NCBI GenBank assembly: GCA_022570795.1
Contig: JAKUDP010000012.1
Span: 1,674,001 to 1,738,000 of the forward strand
Direction of reading: 5' to 3'
Source: Sphaerulina vaccinii
Taxonomy: Eukaryota; Ascomycota; Dothideomycetes; Mycosphaerellales; Mycosphaerellaceae
Length of the DNA: 64,000 nucleotides
The notes beneath the pieces were generated by a model, which saw nothing but the letters and a program-made list of their open reading frames with translations, was not told the origin of the DNA and searched no databases. A program made the position numbers and the translations under genes. Below, in pieces: positions 42,652-52,895 of this stretch (position 1 is its first letter; every line of letters begins with the position of its first letter).

Positions 42652-42973
42652 TCACCTCCGCTTGGTCGCACCACCCCAAGGAAAGATGAGACGCCGCATC
42701 TCCCTGAACAGCAAACTGAAATGTCCAACATGCTTGATCAAAGACGGCGGTTCGACAGGCATCAATTCCATGGGCTGCAGCTTGGTGACCGTCTTGACTC
42801 GTCTCAGTAGTCTTTCGTTGGCTTGTGGAACGCGATGAGGCTGTTTCTCTTCGACGTACGCTAAAGAACAAGAGGCTGTCAATAAATGCTTCTCAGAACT
42901 TCCATCACTTCCACCACGCACCTCTTGAAGGCGGTGGAGAATAGTGTGGAGACTTTGCTAAAGAATCTGGCAT
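42652..42973 (-). CDS. Small basic protein overlapping the end of rho4
   Basis: Proposed exons are 42973 down to about 42922 (MPDSLAKSPHYSPPPSR) and a second exon after a TTCTTTAG acceptor, opening AYVEEKQPHRVP and ending at 42652. The total is about 86 residues. The second exon reads like real protein: ERLLRRVKTVTKLQPMELMP, then LFREMRRLIFPWGGATKRR. The start codon lies inside the last codons of rho4 in another frame, a 16-bp overlap. Same-strand overlaps are unusual in fungi, so the first exon may be wrong, or this may be an alternative transcript. Not recognised. Confidence 0.35.
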
Positions 42974-43867
42974 TTACTCCGCTTCTTCTTCTTCGCTGGC
43001 ATCGATTGGCTTCCACGACTGCCTAGTCTTGTGTTCTGTTCGACGAGTTCGTCTTGTCCGCGTACTGCGATGTCAATTGCTGTGTCGAAGATCTCCTGTA
43101 CTCCGGTCGCTTCTTTCGAGGAGCATTCCATGTATAAGGCGCCCATCTTCTGCGCGACGCTTTTGCCCTGCTCTTTGGTGACTGGGGTCAGACCTTGCGT
43201 TTTGAGTAGTTCAATGCATGTGCGTTTATGACGGAGATCGGATTTAAGACCGCAAAGGATCATGGGTGTTGTTGGACAGAAGTGGAGGACTTCTGGGTAC
43301 CACTGGGACCTGTTAGTCGGATGTCTATGCTGAGGTTCTTTGACTGCAACTCACCTTGTCGAGTACATTCTCCAGTGAGTTCGGGCAGTCAATAGCAAAG
43401 CATACGAAGAGCAAATCAGTCTCGGGATATGACAGAGGTCGCAATCGGTCGTATTCTTCTTGCCCAGCTGTGTCCCACAGAGCGAGTTCCACGCCGCTCC
43501 CTGACTGTTTGTGCTCGACTGTGGTGATGTAGTTCTCGAAGACAGTCGGTACGTATTTCTGTCGCAAGTCAGTCGCCTAAATCCAGTTCTTCATATGTCT
43601 CTGACTCACCTCTGGGAAGTATCCTTGACTGTAGCTGATCAACAAACACGTCTTTCCACTACCGCCATCTCCCACCACCACAAACTTCTTGCTGTATGCT
43701 GGCGGCGCCGTGATGTTTGTCCTGGCACTGCTCGTTGTGTTTACTGTTCCATCACTTCCGCGAGTACTCCGCCGATAGCTGTCGTTGCGTGTGAGAAATG
43801 ACTTGCTGCTGTTCTTGCGACGCAGATGGTCGTATTGAGGGTTGCCTCCCACGGCGGTGATGGACAT
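42958..43867 (-). CDS. rho4: Rho4-type small GTPase
   Basis: Exons in order 43867-43610, 43558-43355 and 43302-42958 give 268 residues; introns are 51 and 52 bp. A 60-residue Ser/Arg-rich N-terminal extension, typical of fungal Rho4, precedes the G domain. P-loop GDGGSGKTC (66-74), effector region YVPTVFENY, DTAGQEEYDRLRPLSYPETD, the guanine-binding motif LKSD, and ECSSKEATGV. The C-terminus is polybasic, KKKKRSKCQIL, a CAAX box for geranylgeranylation (Leu last). Rho4 acts in septation and cell-wall synthesis. The P-loop has Ser where most Rho4 proteins have Cys. Confidence 0.93.
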
Positions 43868-44532
43868 GGTGGGCTAAAAGCTATGCGCTGGAATCGATGT
43901 GGGTGGAATATTGTACTGGAATGATGTCGCGGCGGTGATTTGGAACCTTTGGCTGGAATGTGGTTCGTGTGGTGAGAATGTCTCAAGAGATGCGTGCGCG
44001 TGGTTCATTGAAATGTCGAGGGAGGAGCGTTGTTGACTTCTAATTAAGGGTCATGCCGTTGTCAAAGCAACCAGACGCTCCTTCCTTAGAACTATGACGT
44101 GCAGCTGTCTCCTTCCCTCCTCAAACCCCATCGACCAGCTCGACAGAGCGGAGTTGGTGAACATCATGATGCTTTCTGATGAATCTGCACGAAGAGATCT
44201 TCTCAGCTCGTGCTCGTGCATGTTGGCAACCTGGTCAAGGATGAATGATGGTGAGCTTCGAGAGAGAGAGAGCTTTTGCCTTGGCGCTCGTCCACTTGTC
44301 CAACTCGGAACTAACCTTGACTTCACGTCTATTTTCCTTGATATAAGTTACAGCTTCACAAGACTTGATCGCAGGACATCTTGCATCCAGTCATACCATT
44401 CTTTGACCTCTACCGCACTCGCCGACACATCTGCACTTCCAAAGGACAGCTTATCTGGCGCACGCGTGCTTATCAATTTTACCTGACGCCGATGTCCAGG
44501 CTCGGCTTCAACCGCAGGCCATCGATCTATAG
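43868..44532. promoter_or_regulatory. Divergent region between rho4 and the phosphatase gene
   Basis: 665 bp between the two start codons. An open frame at 44094-44486 has no conserved features and probably lies in the leader of the phosphatase gene. Not annotated as a gene. Confidence 0.35.
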
Positions 44533-46194
44533 ATGGCAGACAAGACTATCAACCTGAGACTTCAGGCTCACCTGAGGACTCCTTCTCCAGATCCTGATGC
44601 TGGTCTTCGAGGTCTGTCACACTACGAAAAGCGACTACCACGATGGAGGTACCATCTCCGTCAAGCGCTTATCCCAATCGTCCGGAAGGAGACCGCATAT
44701 CTGGCCAAGATTCAGCAGGCAGTGAGGTCGCCTGTCCTGGACTCTTACTTCGCTATGACTGCCAATCTGGGGACTCATACGTTTTTCATGACTGCACTGC
44801 CGATCTGCTTTTGGTGCGGGTATCCAATTCTTGGAGTTGCGCTGGTGCAGATGCTGGCTGCTGGCGTATATCTGAGCGGCTATGCTAAAGATATGGTGTG
44901 TCTGCCAAGGCCGCTGTCGCCACCTTTGCAACGAATCACCATGTCTGGTTCCGCAGCTCTGGAGTATGGCTTTCCTTCTACACATACCACGAACGCTGTC
45001 TCTGTTGCAGTGTACTGTCTACATCACCTATGGACTACGCAAGATGAGTTCTCTACCTGGGGCTATCGACTCAGCGTCCTCGGCTGCCTCTCCTACGCTA
45101 CATCTATCAGCATCGGGCGTATGTACTGCGGCATGCATGGCTTCTCGGATGTTGTCTTCGGAGCTATACTCGGCGCCTTAATCGCCATTTGCAGAGTCGC
45201 ACTAGGCCCTGCCTTCGATACGTGGCTGCTGGCTGACGGCTGGGTCAGACCTGGCATCGTAGCCTTGCTGATGGCACTTGCTGTGCGATTTCACCCGGAG
45301 CCAGCTGACAACTGTCCTTGCTTTGATGACAGCGTGGCCTTCGTTGGAGTAGTCGTGGGTGTCAGCATAGGGAACTGGCACTATGCGCAGCTGCAAAGCA
45401 CATCGGCTGGACCAAAATCTGCACTAGACAACATGTATCTGTTCGAGAACTGGGATGTCCTCAAAGTCGGCGCCCGCTTAGTCCTGGGGATAGTGATGAT
45501 CTTCGCCTGGCGCGCAATCATGAAGCCTCTGCTTCTAAAAACGCTACCTCCGACCTTCCGCTTTGTCGGGACGTATGGTCTGGCGATTCCTCGTCGATAC
45601 TTTCTGCAATCGAGGTACGAACTCTTGGGGCCCTCAAACATGACTTCGCTAACACAGTACAGGGACTACAATACAGTGCCACAACTACGCAAAGATGACA
45701 AAGTGCTTCCACCCGCCTCGGACATTCCCAGCATGCTGAATGCCATTCGAAGACGAAAACGGACCATCTCCGTCGGACCACAATCGGAGGCTGATGCCAG
45801 AGAAATGATTGCCAATCGCGAACAAGCAAGAAAACCAAAAGAACAAGCATCAACGCCATCACTACTTGTGCCGATGTCTCAAGGACAACTGCCGCTGATG
45901 ACTCCAGAAGAGCCGAGCGATGCCACATCGTACCTTACTGTCAAATCGCAACCCTCAACGACCAAGAACCAGAGTGGAGGCGCTCTGTTGACACCACCTG
46001 CAAGTGATAATGGCACGTGTAGCGATAGTAGCAATGAAGAAGAGAAGAGTGATCGCAGGATGTTCTCGCTCTTGGAGAAGCCGCGGGTGAGGTACGATGT
46101 GGAAGTCATCACGAAGTTGGTAGTGTATGCTGGTATTGCTTGGCTGGCAGTAGAAGGCAATCCGCTATTGTTCGAGAGACTGGGGATAACATGA
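44533..46194 (+). CDS. lcb3: Sphingoid long-chain base phosphate phosphatase (Lcb3/Ysr type)
   Basis: One exon, 553 residues. It is a PAP2-superfamily membrane enzyme with the three lipid phosphatase motifs: KDMVCLPRP (119-127), PSTH within EYGFPSTHTTNAVS (148-151), and GRMYCGMHGFSD (195-206), with the catalytic His pair. Eight or so membrane helices alternate with short loops in the first 370 residues. A long polar tail follows (Ser/Thr/Pro-rich, 390-520), then a final helix (LVVYAGIAWLAVEGNPLLF). It dephosphorylates dihydrosphingosine-1-phosphate in the endoplasmic reticulum. The usual Ser at the start of the third motif is replaced by Ile-Gly (SIGRMY), as in several fungal members. Confidence 0.92.
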   Translation: MADKTINLRLQAHLRTPSPDPDAGLRGLSHYEKRLPRWRYHLRQALIPIVRKETAYLAKIQQAVRSPVLDSYFAMTANLGTHTFFMTALPICFWCGYPILGVALVQMLAAGVYLSGYAKDMVCLPRPLSPPLQRITMSGSAALEYGFPSTHTTNAVSVAVYCLHHLWTTQDEFSTWGYRLSVLGCLSYATSISIGRMYCGMHGFSDVVFGAILGALIAICRVALGPAFDTWLLADGWVRPGIVALLMALAVRFHPEPADNCPCFDDSVAFVGVVVGVSIGNWHYAQLQSTSAGPKSALDNMYLFENWDVLKVGARLVLGIVMIFAWRAIMKPLLLKTLPPTFRFVGTYGLAIPRRYFLQSRYELLGPSNMTSLTQYRDYNTVPQLRKDDKVLPPASDIPSMLNAIRRRKRTISVGPQSEADAREMIANREQARKPKEQASTPSLLVPMSQGQLPLMTPEEPSDATSYLTVKSQPSTTKNQSGGALLTPPASDNGTCSDSSNEEEKSDRRMFSLLEKPRVRYDVEVITKLVVYAGIAWLAVEGNPLLFERLGIT

Positions 46195-47229
46195 TGAGCA
46201 TGATTGCATTGGATTTGGATTTGGAAGCATTGGCGCTGGCGGCGTAATTCTTACTGGGCACGAGTATACGAAGAGTCCTTGAGGCGACTATGAAAGGGCA
46301 TTACGATCCGGCCAGCACTGCTCCGTATCACCGTATCAGAAGCCAGCACATCGGTTTTCATAAGTTGAGGCAGCTCATCGCGATGCAAGCTATCAGCCTG
46401 TCGCTTCTTCACTACTATATCAGTATGGCATACATGGTGCCACATAAGGCCAATGATTAGCAGGCGAATGTGTATTAGCATTCCTGCTTGTGTGATTGGT
46501 TCAGCTTGAAGGCATGTATGGTCAGCAGCCGAGATGCACAGGACGCGCGTCGCACACCACGAACATCTCACTGCTTCATATAGCAGATATCTCTGACACC
46601 ACGTGAAGTCGAGCAACGGTGTCCGACGTGTTCGGCGCAACCTTGGCACACTCAACATACTTTCGCCTCATTGCATGAAAAAGTGCCGCCCGGCTTGTGA
46701 GTGCCGTATGAGCCCACGTTCGCTGAGAACTGCCATCCCACGCTGCAAGTCGCTGTGATTAGCTGTAACTTTATCCTCAGTGCGATATGCCAAGATGAGC
46801 AGACCTCACTTCGTAGACTATAGTAGAACTTCCTTCTATATCGGTTCGATGCATTCTGAGGTCCATGAGACGATGTTTACCCTGGAAAATGGCCAGTGCT
46901 TGAGTAGTAATACATGAACTCTGATTGGCTTGTCTGGAGAGCGGGTCGCGCTACCTCCTCGATCTTAGCTTGCTCCTTCCAACGACATCGCTCCAGTGAC
47001 TTTGTCAAATAGCCACGAGGCGCCCACCAAAATACGCAAACTCTCGCCGCTAGGCATAGGAACGGACTCCGTGAAGAACAACCACGATTTCTATCCGATA
47101 CCAAGAATCTACCAGGCTCACGCGAAGCGCCTCACGAGGACACGAATTCTAGGCTGCCTGGCCGTGTCATCCTCAGCCCATACTCCAACATCGCCCCACC
47201 GCGGCTCAACACGGTTGTGGTTGCTCAGA
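46195..47229. other. Intergenic stretch before sreA
   Basis: No gene with conserved motifs is seen. It contains the 3' flank of lcb3 and distal upstream DNA of the GATA factor gene. Confidence 0.35.
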
Positions 47230-47256
47230 TTATCAGATCTTTTCGCAATCAGATAG
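47230..47256. promoter_or_regulatory. Paired GATA sites of the SreA type
   Basis: TTATCAGAT at 47230-47238 is the exact reverse complement of ATCTGATAA, the extended site (ATCWGATAA) bound by fungal SreA-type iron repressors. A second near-match, ATCAGATAG, lies at 47248-47256. Both sit about 115-140 bp upstream of the start codon of a gene that itself encodes an SreA-like factor. Confidence 0.55.
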
Positions 47257-47371
47257 ACTCCGCACCTGTTTCTTGTCAAGACGACCTGCTGTCCCAACCA
47301 CGAACCAGTCACATAACCCGGGTGACCCATGCGCCGATAGCACACCCTTTCGGAACGACAAGCGCACAATC

Positions 47372-48831
47372 ATGATGGCGAATACCAGTACAAGCGCAAC
47401 GACTACGAAACCTTTCTCTCCCAGGATGGCGAACCTCTTACAAAGTCCGTCGCAACAAGAACTGGAAGCCGCGCGACAGCTTGTGGAACATTCGCAAGCA
47501 CACGTGTCTGCGACACAGGAAATGCAGCAATCGCATACTTTGCCTACTCAGCATCAGCATGAGCATTCTGGATCTTTCTCACATGGCTATCGGGACGCGA
47601 ACGACTATTCACAGAATGTACAGAGCTCATCGGCAGTGCCACTGGCAAGTGCGCCTATTATGCAACCTTCGAGGACATCACCTTCTACCATGAACAGCAT
47701 GACTACGCCAGGTGGGCAGATGTGCAGGTATGCTTCCCTCTCAGCGGTACCTGGAGTCGTGATCTAATCTTATCTAGCAATTGTGGAACCACGAAAACGC
47801 CTCTCTGGAGACGATCACCAGCTGGGGCAGTAATATGTAACGCATGTGGTCTCTACTATAAGGCACGAAATCAGATGCGACCTGTAGGGCTAAAACGTGG
47901 CGCAAACTCGAATCATCCAGGTCCGAGCAGTGATCGAGGGACTTCTCCATCATCCATACAAGGCGGCGCAACTTATATTTCAGCAGACCAGAGCGTGCAA
48001 GGAACGTGTCCTGGAGGAGGTCGTTGCAATGGCACTGGCGGTCAAGACGCATGTGCCGGATGTCCAGCTTACAACAATCGAGTATCGAAGACTGCGCAGG
48101 TCGCCTTTCGACAATCTAGCGCCGAGCAAGGCGACTCTATGTCGGCGCCACCTGGATCGCAACACATGCACACTGTCGTGCAGAATTACGTCTCACCTTC
48201 ACAACATTCTCAACAAGCCAGTGTTGTAGTCGCATGCCAAAACTGCGGCACGACAATAACACCTCTCTGGAGACGAGACGAACATGGCCACACGATATGT
48301 AACGCTTGTGGACTCTATCACAAACTCCACGGCTCTCATCGACCAGTACAAATGAAGAAAGCCGAAATCAAACGTCGGAAACGAGTCGTACCGGCAGCTC
48401 TCAACCAACAATCTCAACATGGGCACCAAGGTAGCCCTTTCCTCAGCGATAACATGAGCGATACATCAGGCCAGTCAGAGCGAGGTGGTGCGTCTGTACT
48501 CAATACACCTCTACAACAACCCGAGACGAGTCCGTTCATGCAGCACGTACAACAAGGACCCATACCGGTTGATTTTACGGACGCTTTCCGGCAACGCAAT
48601 GATATTGGCGAGAGTAGGGAGTTGAAGAGAACTTATTCTGCTTCGCATCAGGACTCGGAACAGCAGTATATGCCGCAGAGGATAGTGCCGAGTAATGAGA
48701 ACATTGATCCTGCTTTGCCGAATCGGTCGAGGGAGGATCGTAGGGCGCAGATTAAGAGAGAGGCGGAGCAGATGAGAGCTATGCTGGAAGCTAAGGAACG
48801 TGAGTTAGCGGAATTGAGTGAGGAAGGGTGA
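47372..48831 (+). CDS. sreA: SreA-like iron-responsive GATA repressor
   Basis: Exons 47372-47727 and 47778-48831, 469 residues, with a 50-bp intron. The intron falls inside the first zinc finger, between its first two Cys (M-C-S, then N-C-G). Finger 1 is C118-x2-C121...C139-x2-C142 and finger 2 is C272-x2-C275...C293-x2-C296; both carry TPLWRR. Between them is the iron-sensing cysteine region CPGGGRCNGTGGQDACAGCP (196-215), the hallmark of URBS1/SRE/SREA proteins. A C-terminal coiled coil follows (REDRRAQIKREAEQMRAML). The factor represses siderophore genes when iron is plentiful. The alternative ATG at 47375 is equally possible. Confidence 0.95.
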
Positions 48832-49088
48832 CCTGGTCGTGTTTGCGTGGAATGGAATGGGATAGAAGGATGGGAGGATGATATCACGACATTAATTTCG
48901 GCTGGCAGGATGCCTACTCATGTTAGCGAAGCTGGGGTCGGATTCTCGACTAAGAACATACTCTGAAGGATGGACATTGTGCAGAGGGAATCTCAAGAAC
49001 ATTCATCATTCCCACCTCATATTCTCACACACTCATTTGGACGAAGTGCCATCCGAAGAGCAGAAGAGTGGCAAAAAGTGCAAAACAA

Positions 49089-50005
49089 TCGTCCCCGGCC
49101 TATTGAGATGGTCGAATTCATACTGCTGGACCTCCCGAGGTCTCCATCGACCTCGAGCCGTGGATGAGTAGTTATCTGAGTCAAGCATTAGCTTTGCTAA
49201 TGACTTACTGACTGTGCCACTAGACCATGGCGACTGGTGCAGGAACACAAGTTTGACTTTCATATGTACCTCACTGGACAGCTTGTGGCAGCCAAGGAAA
49301 GACACAAGGCGGACAGAAGAACCTCCAGGCAAAGCACTAATGACGAGAACGATGCAAAAGAAGAGCAAACCAATCGTCTGTCATAGACGGGTGTGAAACG
49401 GCAGATCCATATGAAGTCTTCAGGCTTCAAACATTTCGGACATCTGGGCTATGCCAAAGGTCAGCTTTGCCAACGACTTACTGCGCTGACCGCTAGACCA
49501 TGGCGCCTGTTGCAGGAACACGAATTCAAGCCGTTTGTATACCCGCATATCTGTCTGATGCGACAAGGTAAAATGAGGCTCAGGAGAGAGAAGAGTAGCA
49601 AAAGAAGGGCAAAACAATCGCCTGAGGCTCTCTGACTAGCAACTCCATCACTGGAATGCCAAGTCTTTGCGGCTTGACGTAAGTGAGGACGAGTGCTGGT
49701 ATGCAAGCATCAGCATTGCTGACGACTTACTAGCTGGCCACTAGACCAAGACGACTGTTGGCAATACGAGATATTTATCAATTGATGTACCTCCATTCAT
49801 CTTCTGGCCGGCAAGCAAAAGAGGCAGTGGCAAAAGAGGAGGCGGTAAAGAAATAGCAAAAAATCGCCCTCGTCGCAGTGCGAGAACAACACCTTCACAT
49901 ACACTAAGCCGAGTATGGCTTAGGAATGGAGAGATCTTTATCATGCTGATAGAGCGAGCCTCAGCATAGCTACGATTTACCGAGGTGACCACTACACCAA
50001 GACGA
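49089..50005 (-). repeat. Four-copy tandem array of tRNA-like units
   Basis: Read on the minus strand, four head-to-tail units of 133-145 nt start at 50005, 49754, 49506 and 49233 and end at 49865, 49618, 49374 and 49089. Each opens with TCGYCWTGGTSTAGYGG or close to it (A box TGGTNTAGYGG) and ends near GRCGATTGTTTTGC, a T-run like a Pol III terminator. In the first and second units the opening 7 bases pair with the closing 7 (TCGTCTT with AGGGCGA in the first). The spacers of about 110-140 bp also match each other (CTGTTGCAGGAACAC and similar), so the whole 245-275-bp unit was duplicated. B boxes are weak or lost. Confidence 0.65.
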
Positions 50006-50506
50006 CTAGTTGAAAGACTAGGGATCCGATGCGTATATGGTTGTCAATCCGAAACCTTTGATTCGGGCTTCGAGGATTCGAGTTCCAAGTGATCGGAGGG
50101 TTCGAAGTGGTTTATGACCCTAAAGGCATAGACCTCTGCTTCAGCTTGATAGCCATGCTAGGCTGTGAGGAGGCGAGGCGTTGGGAAAAGAGCGTAGTGC
50201 GAGTTAGAGATACTTGAATACTCTGTTCGAGAGACGGAATAGCGTAAATCTGATTCTCTGCTTGAGCTTGTTGGCCACGGCAGTTAGTGGGGAGACCGAG
50301 TGCTTACAGAACGATGATGTAAGCGAACTGGATGAAGAATATGATATTTTGAGATCCGTGGTCGATTCCTGGCTTCGCTGGCAGCAACATGCACCCTCTC
50401 CTGCAGACTGATTTCTGTCATACATCCCTGAATTGCTTGCAAGTATCCAACACGCTGCAATAGCCCTTTCAGTCGCGTGGTCTCATCCTTCCTTCAGCAA
50501 TACTCT
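50006..50506. other. Intergenic, no gene seen
   Basis: Between the tRNA-like array and the 3' end of the eIF2B gene. No conserved coding signal; a small plus-strand open frame here (50214-50411) has no recognisable features. Confidence 0.3.
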
Positions 50507-51620
50507 CTAAAACCAAATCTTAATGAGTTCCTCACTCACCGCACTCGGCAGCAGAACTCCAGACTCCGTAATGATCCCACTGATGTATGATGGCGGCGTG
50601 TAATCCACGCTCTCCTCCATTTTCCAGCTCTTCTCCCTCTTCAATTCTTGACTACTCGCCATTGGATCTTCATCTCTCACACTCTTCGTTACGCCTTTGG
50701 CATCCGCGGTACGGAAATCTACCACATTTTGCTCTATCCCAAGGTCGTGTTGTCCGAGAGGGTAGAGACGCACGAACTTGTGGGATTCGCTCACGACGTA
50801 GAAGGGCTTTTTGGAGGCTTTGGCTAACATGGCGATTTGGTATGTTCCTAGTCGTGAGATGATGCCGCCGTTCTCTACTACGCCTTCGGCTCCTACGAAG
50901 ATTTGAGTCACTTGGTTGAGAGCGTAGGCGATTGCTGTTGGGGGGATCGTTGCGACGGGGATGTCTGCGAAATGTCGTTAGAACGCAGGTATCTCCATAA
51001 GCTTAACAACGCTTTTCGCATGCTTGACACTCACCTCGTTCTCGGAGTGCTGCGATGTTATCTGCAGACTCGGAAGCATATGCATCCTCATTCGAACTTC
51101 CAACCACATAGATTACCCGAAAGCGTATACTGCTTGTGGACGAAGCTGTCCCCGTCTCTGCAGCGCTTTTCAACAACGCTCCAACGACGCGTGAACCACC
51201 ATTCGTAAGGATTGTATTGCCGTCTTTGATGAAATGCCGCCCAAAGCTCGCTATCGTCTCCCTTGCTGCCTTGGCTCTCTCCACGAACAACCTGCCGTTG
51301 CTCACGAGATGCGTCCTGATCTCTTCCAAGGAACTCCCGGAATGGCGGTTGATGTTTGTGATGAGATACTGCTGGAACAGATCTGTGCCTGCTGAGAGGG
51401 AAATCGAGTTGGGTATTGAGGATTTGAGTTGCGCTGTCAACTTCTGAACCAGATCTAGTGTTTCGGAGACTGTGCTGGAGGATGTGGCTGCGAGTCCGAG
51501 GATGAGAGACTCGATTGCGGCGACCGGCATTGTGATGTCGGGATCATCGTGGAGCAGCTGGTTGTACGTGGAGACGACGTCGAATGGAGTATCTCCTTCT
51601 CCAGTGGCGAGGGAGGGCAT
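50507..51620 (-). CDS. gcn3: Translation initiation factor eIF2B alpha subunit
   Basis: Exons 51620-51035 and 50964-50507, 347 residues, with a 70-bp intron (GTGAGT to CGCAG). The N-terminal helical domain (LHDDPDITMPVAAIESLILG) is followed by the Rossmann-like eIF2B alpha/beta/delta domain: ILTNGGSRVVGALLKSA, IPPTAIAYALNQVTQIFVGA and EGVVENGGIISRLGTYQIAM, then KPFYVVSESHKFVR. It is the regulatory subunit that senses phosphorylated eIF2 in general amino acid control. Length and motif order are typical. The symbol follows yeast GCN3. Confidence 0.94.
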
Positions 51621-52895
51621 GGTCGGGAGTGTGAGAGAATGGTATGGTCGTTACATTGTGTTTGGAGAAAGGTGCTGCGATGCGCATCTGCATATGACAC
51701 AGAGCTGGAAAATCTGCGCTAGTGGCAAAAAGATGAGGCCTGTCCCGTCCTCTCGGCTTGGCCGCTCCATACTAACAACAAAACACTCTTTCCAGACTTC
51801 CATCTATCAACATCGACATCATCCTCATCACCACTTCCATCCTCATCCTACTATTGCAAGGCACTTCATCTGGGTATCTAAGCACTATTCTTGCCGCGAG
51901 GCTTCCTTCTTATCTTGCTTTCTACGACATTGTCAGCAACTGATGCGCGTCGTGGCAAGCTCTGGATGGAAATCTACCTATTGTTGGGAGTACATCATGT
52001 CCAATAAGCCCGATCACTTGCGAGGAGGCCAGAACTGGCTGCCAGTACCATATGTCTAAGTTGGATATGCATATCCAGGTGATCCTGACGAAGATGAGGA
52101 CGTCGAAGAAGATCGAGCGCTCCAAGCGGAAGACCTGGATGTGCTCGACTTGCCAGCCGAACTTCCTCGAGGACACCCGTCGAAGTTACCTGTGACCGTC
52201 AGCTATCGTCACGACAATCCTCTGACCAGGCGGAGAGCACTTTACTATTGTCAATCATGCCTGTGTATGGTCTAGAGCTGCTGGAACTGCTGCTCGACAT
52301 CTTGCAATAAAGTCTTGGCGGCATTGGCGACAAGCGAGTACTGCTGTAGTACAATCGGGTGAGTTGCTTGGTGTCTTTGCTAATCAGGTTCTATAGAATA
52401 TGACTTCAAAGGAGCAGATGAAAAGCACATTGCGCACTACTTATCACTCTCTCGATCCTCTTCCCTGTCTGATTCGAGCTCGAGAGGGCGACAGGTCGAT
52501 ATACTTCCTACTCCTACTCGCTCGCGATGTCTTGCGAAGTGTCCGAGTTACTCTGCGACAATTCGCAAGGTTCACGCAAGTCGAGCGCGAGTTGTTTCGA
52601 GATTCGAGACAGAACAGCTCCGAGTCCAATGCCCATAGCGTGCGGGAAGCCTGCAGCAGCGGGCCGCCACTTGAGAAGCCGAGCCCTGCAGCGGCTTGTC
52701 CGCAACTCGAGCGCGAGTTGCGAACGAGTCGTGCGTAGTCCTTGCGAGGCAGAGGCCGCCCCAGTGCAGGTGTCGTCGCCTTGCTTCGTGATGGCATAGA
52801 ATGGCATGCAGATCTCTTTCTCTCATCGCCCTCACGCTGTCGAAGTTGATGTATCTTGCAGTTCAAGGACTGTTGCAGTTTCTCCATAAGCTATC
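51621..52895. other. Gap of 1.3 kb between eIF2B alpha and the zinc-finger-like gene
   Basis: Several short open frames overlap here, but none carries a known motif. A hairpin-prone GC-rich segment lies at 52575-52735, with two copies of a CGAGCGCGAGTTG motif. A leader or a decayed gene is possible. Confidence 0.3.

Noticed and set aside
44094..44486. Open frame upstream of the sphingoid phosphatase
   Set aside because: No family features; position fits a 5' leader.
46251..46658. Minus-strand open frame of 135 codons after lcb3
   Set aside because: No motif, unusual composition, likely chance in a 3' flank.
48900..50020. CRISPR-like array, because of regularly spaced repeats
   Set aside because: Units are 245-275 bp with tRNA-like structure, not short direct repeats with unique spacers; CRISPR is not expected in a fungus.
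51472..52059. Plus-strand open frame of 195 codons over the eIF2B alpha start
   Set aside because: Overlaps a strongly supported gene on the other strand and shows no conserved sequence.
52575..52735. GC-rich hairpin as a terminator or regulatory RNA
   Set aside because: The stem is short and lies in uncharacterised sequence; no supporting context.
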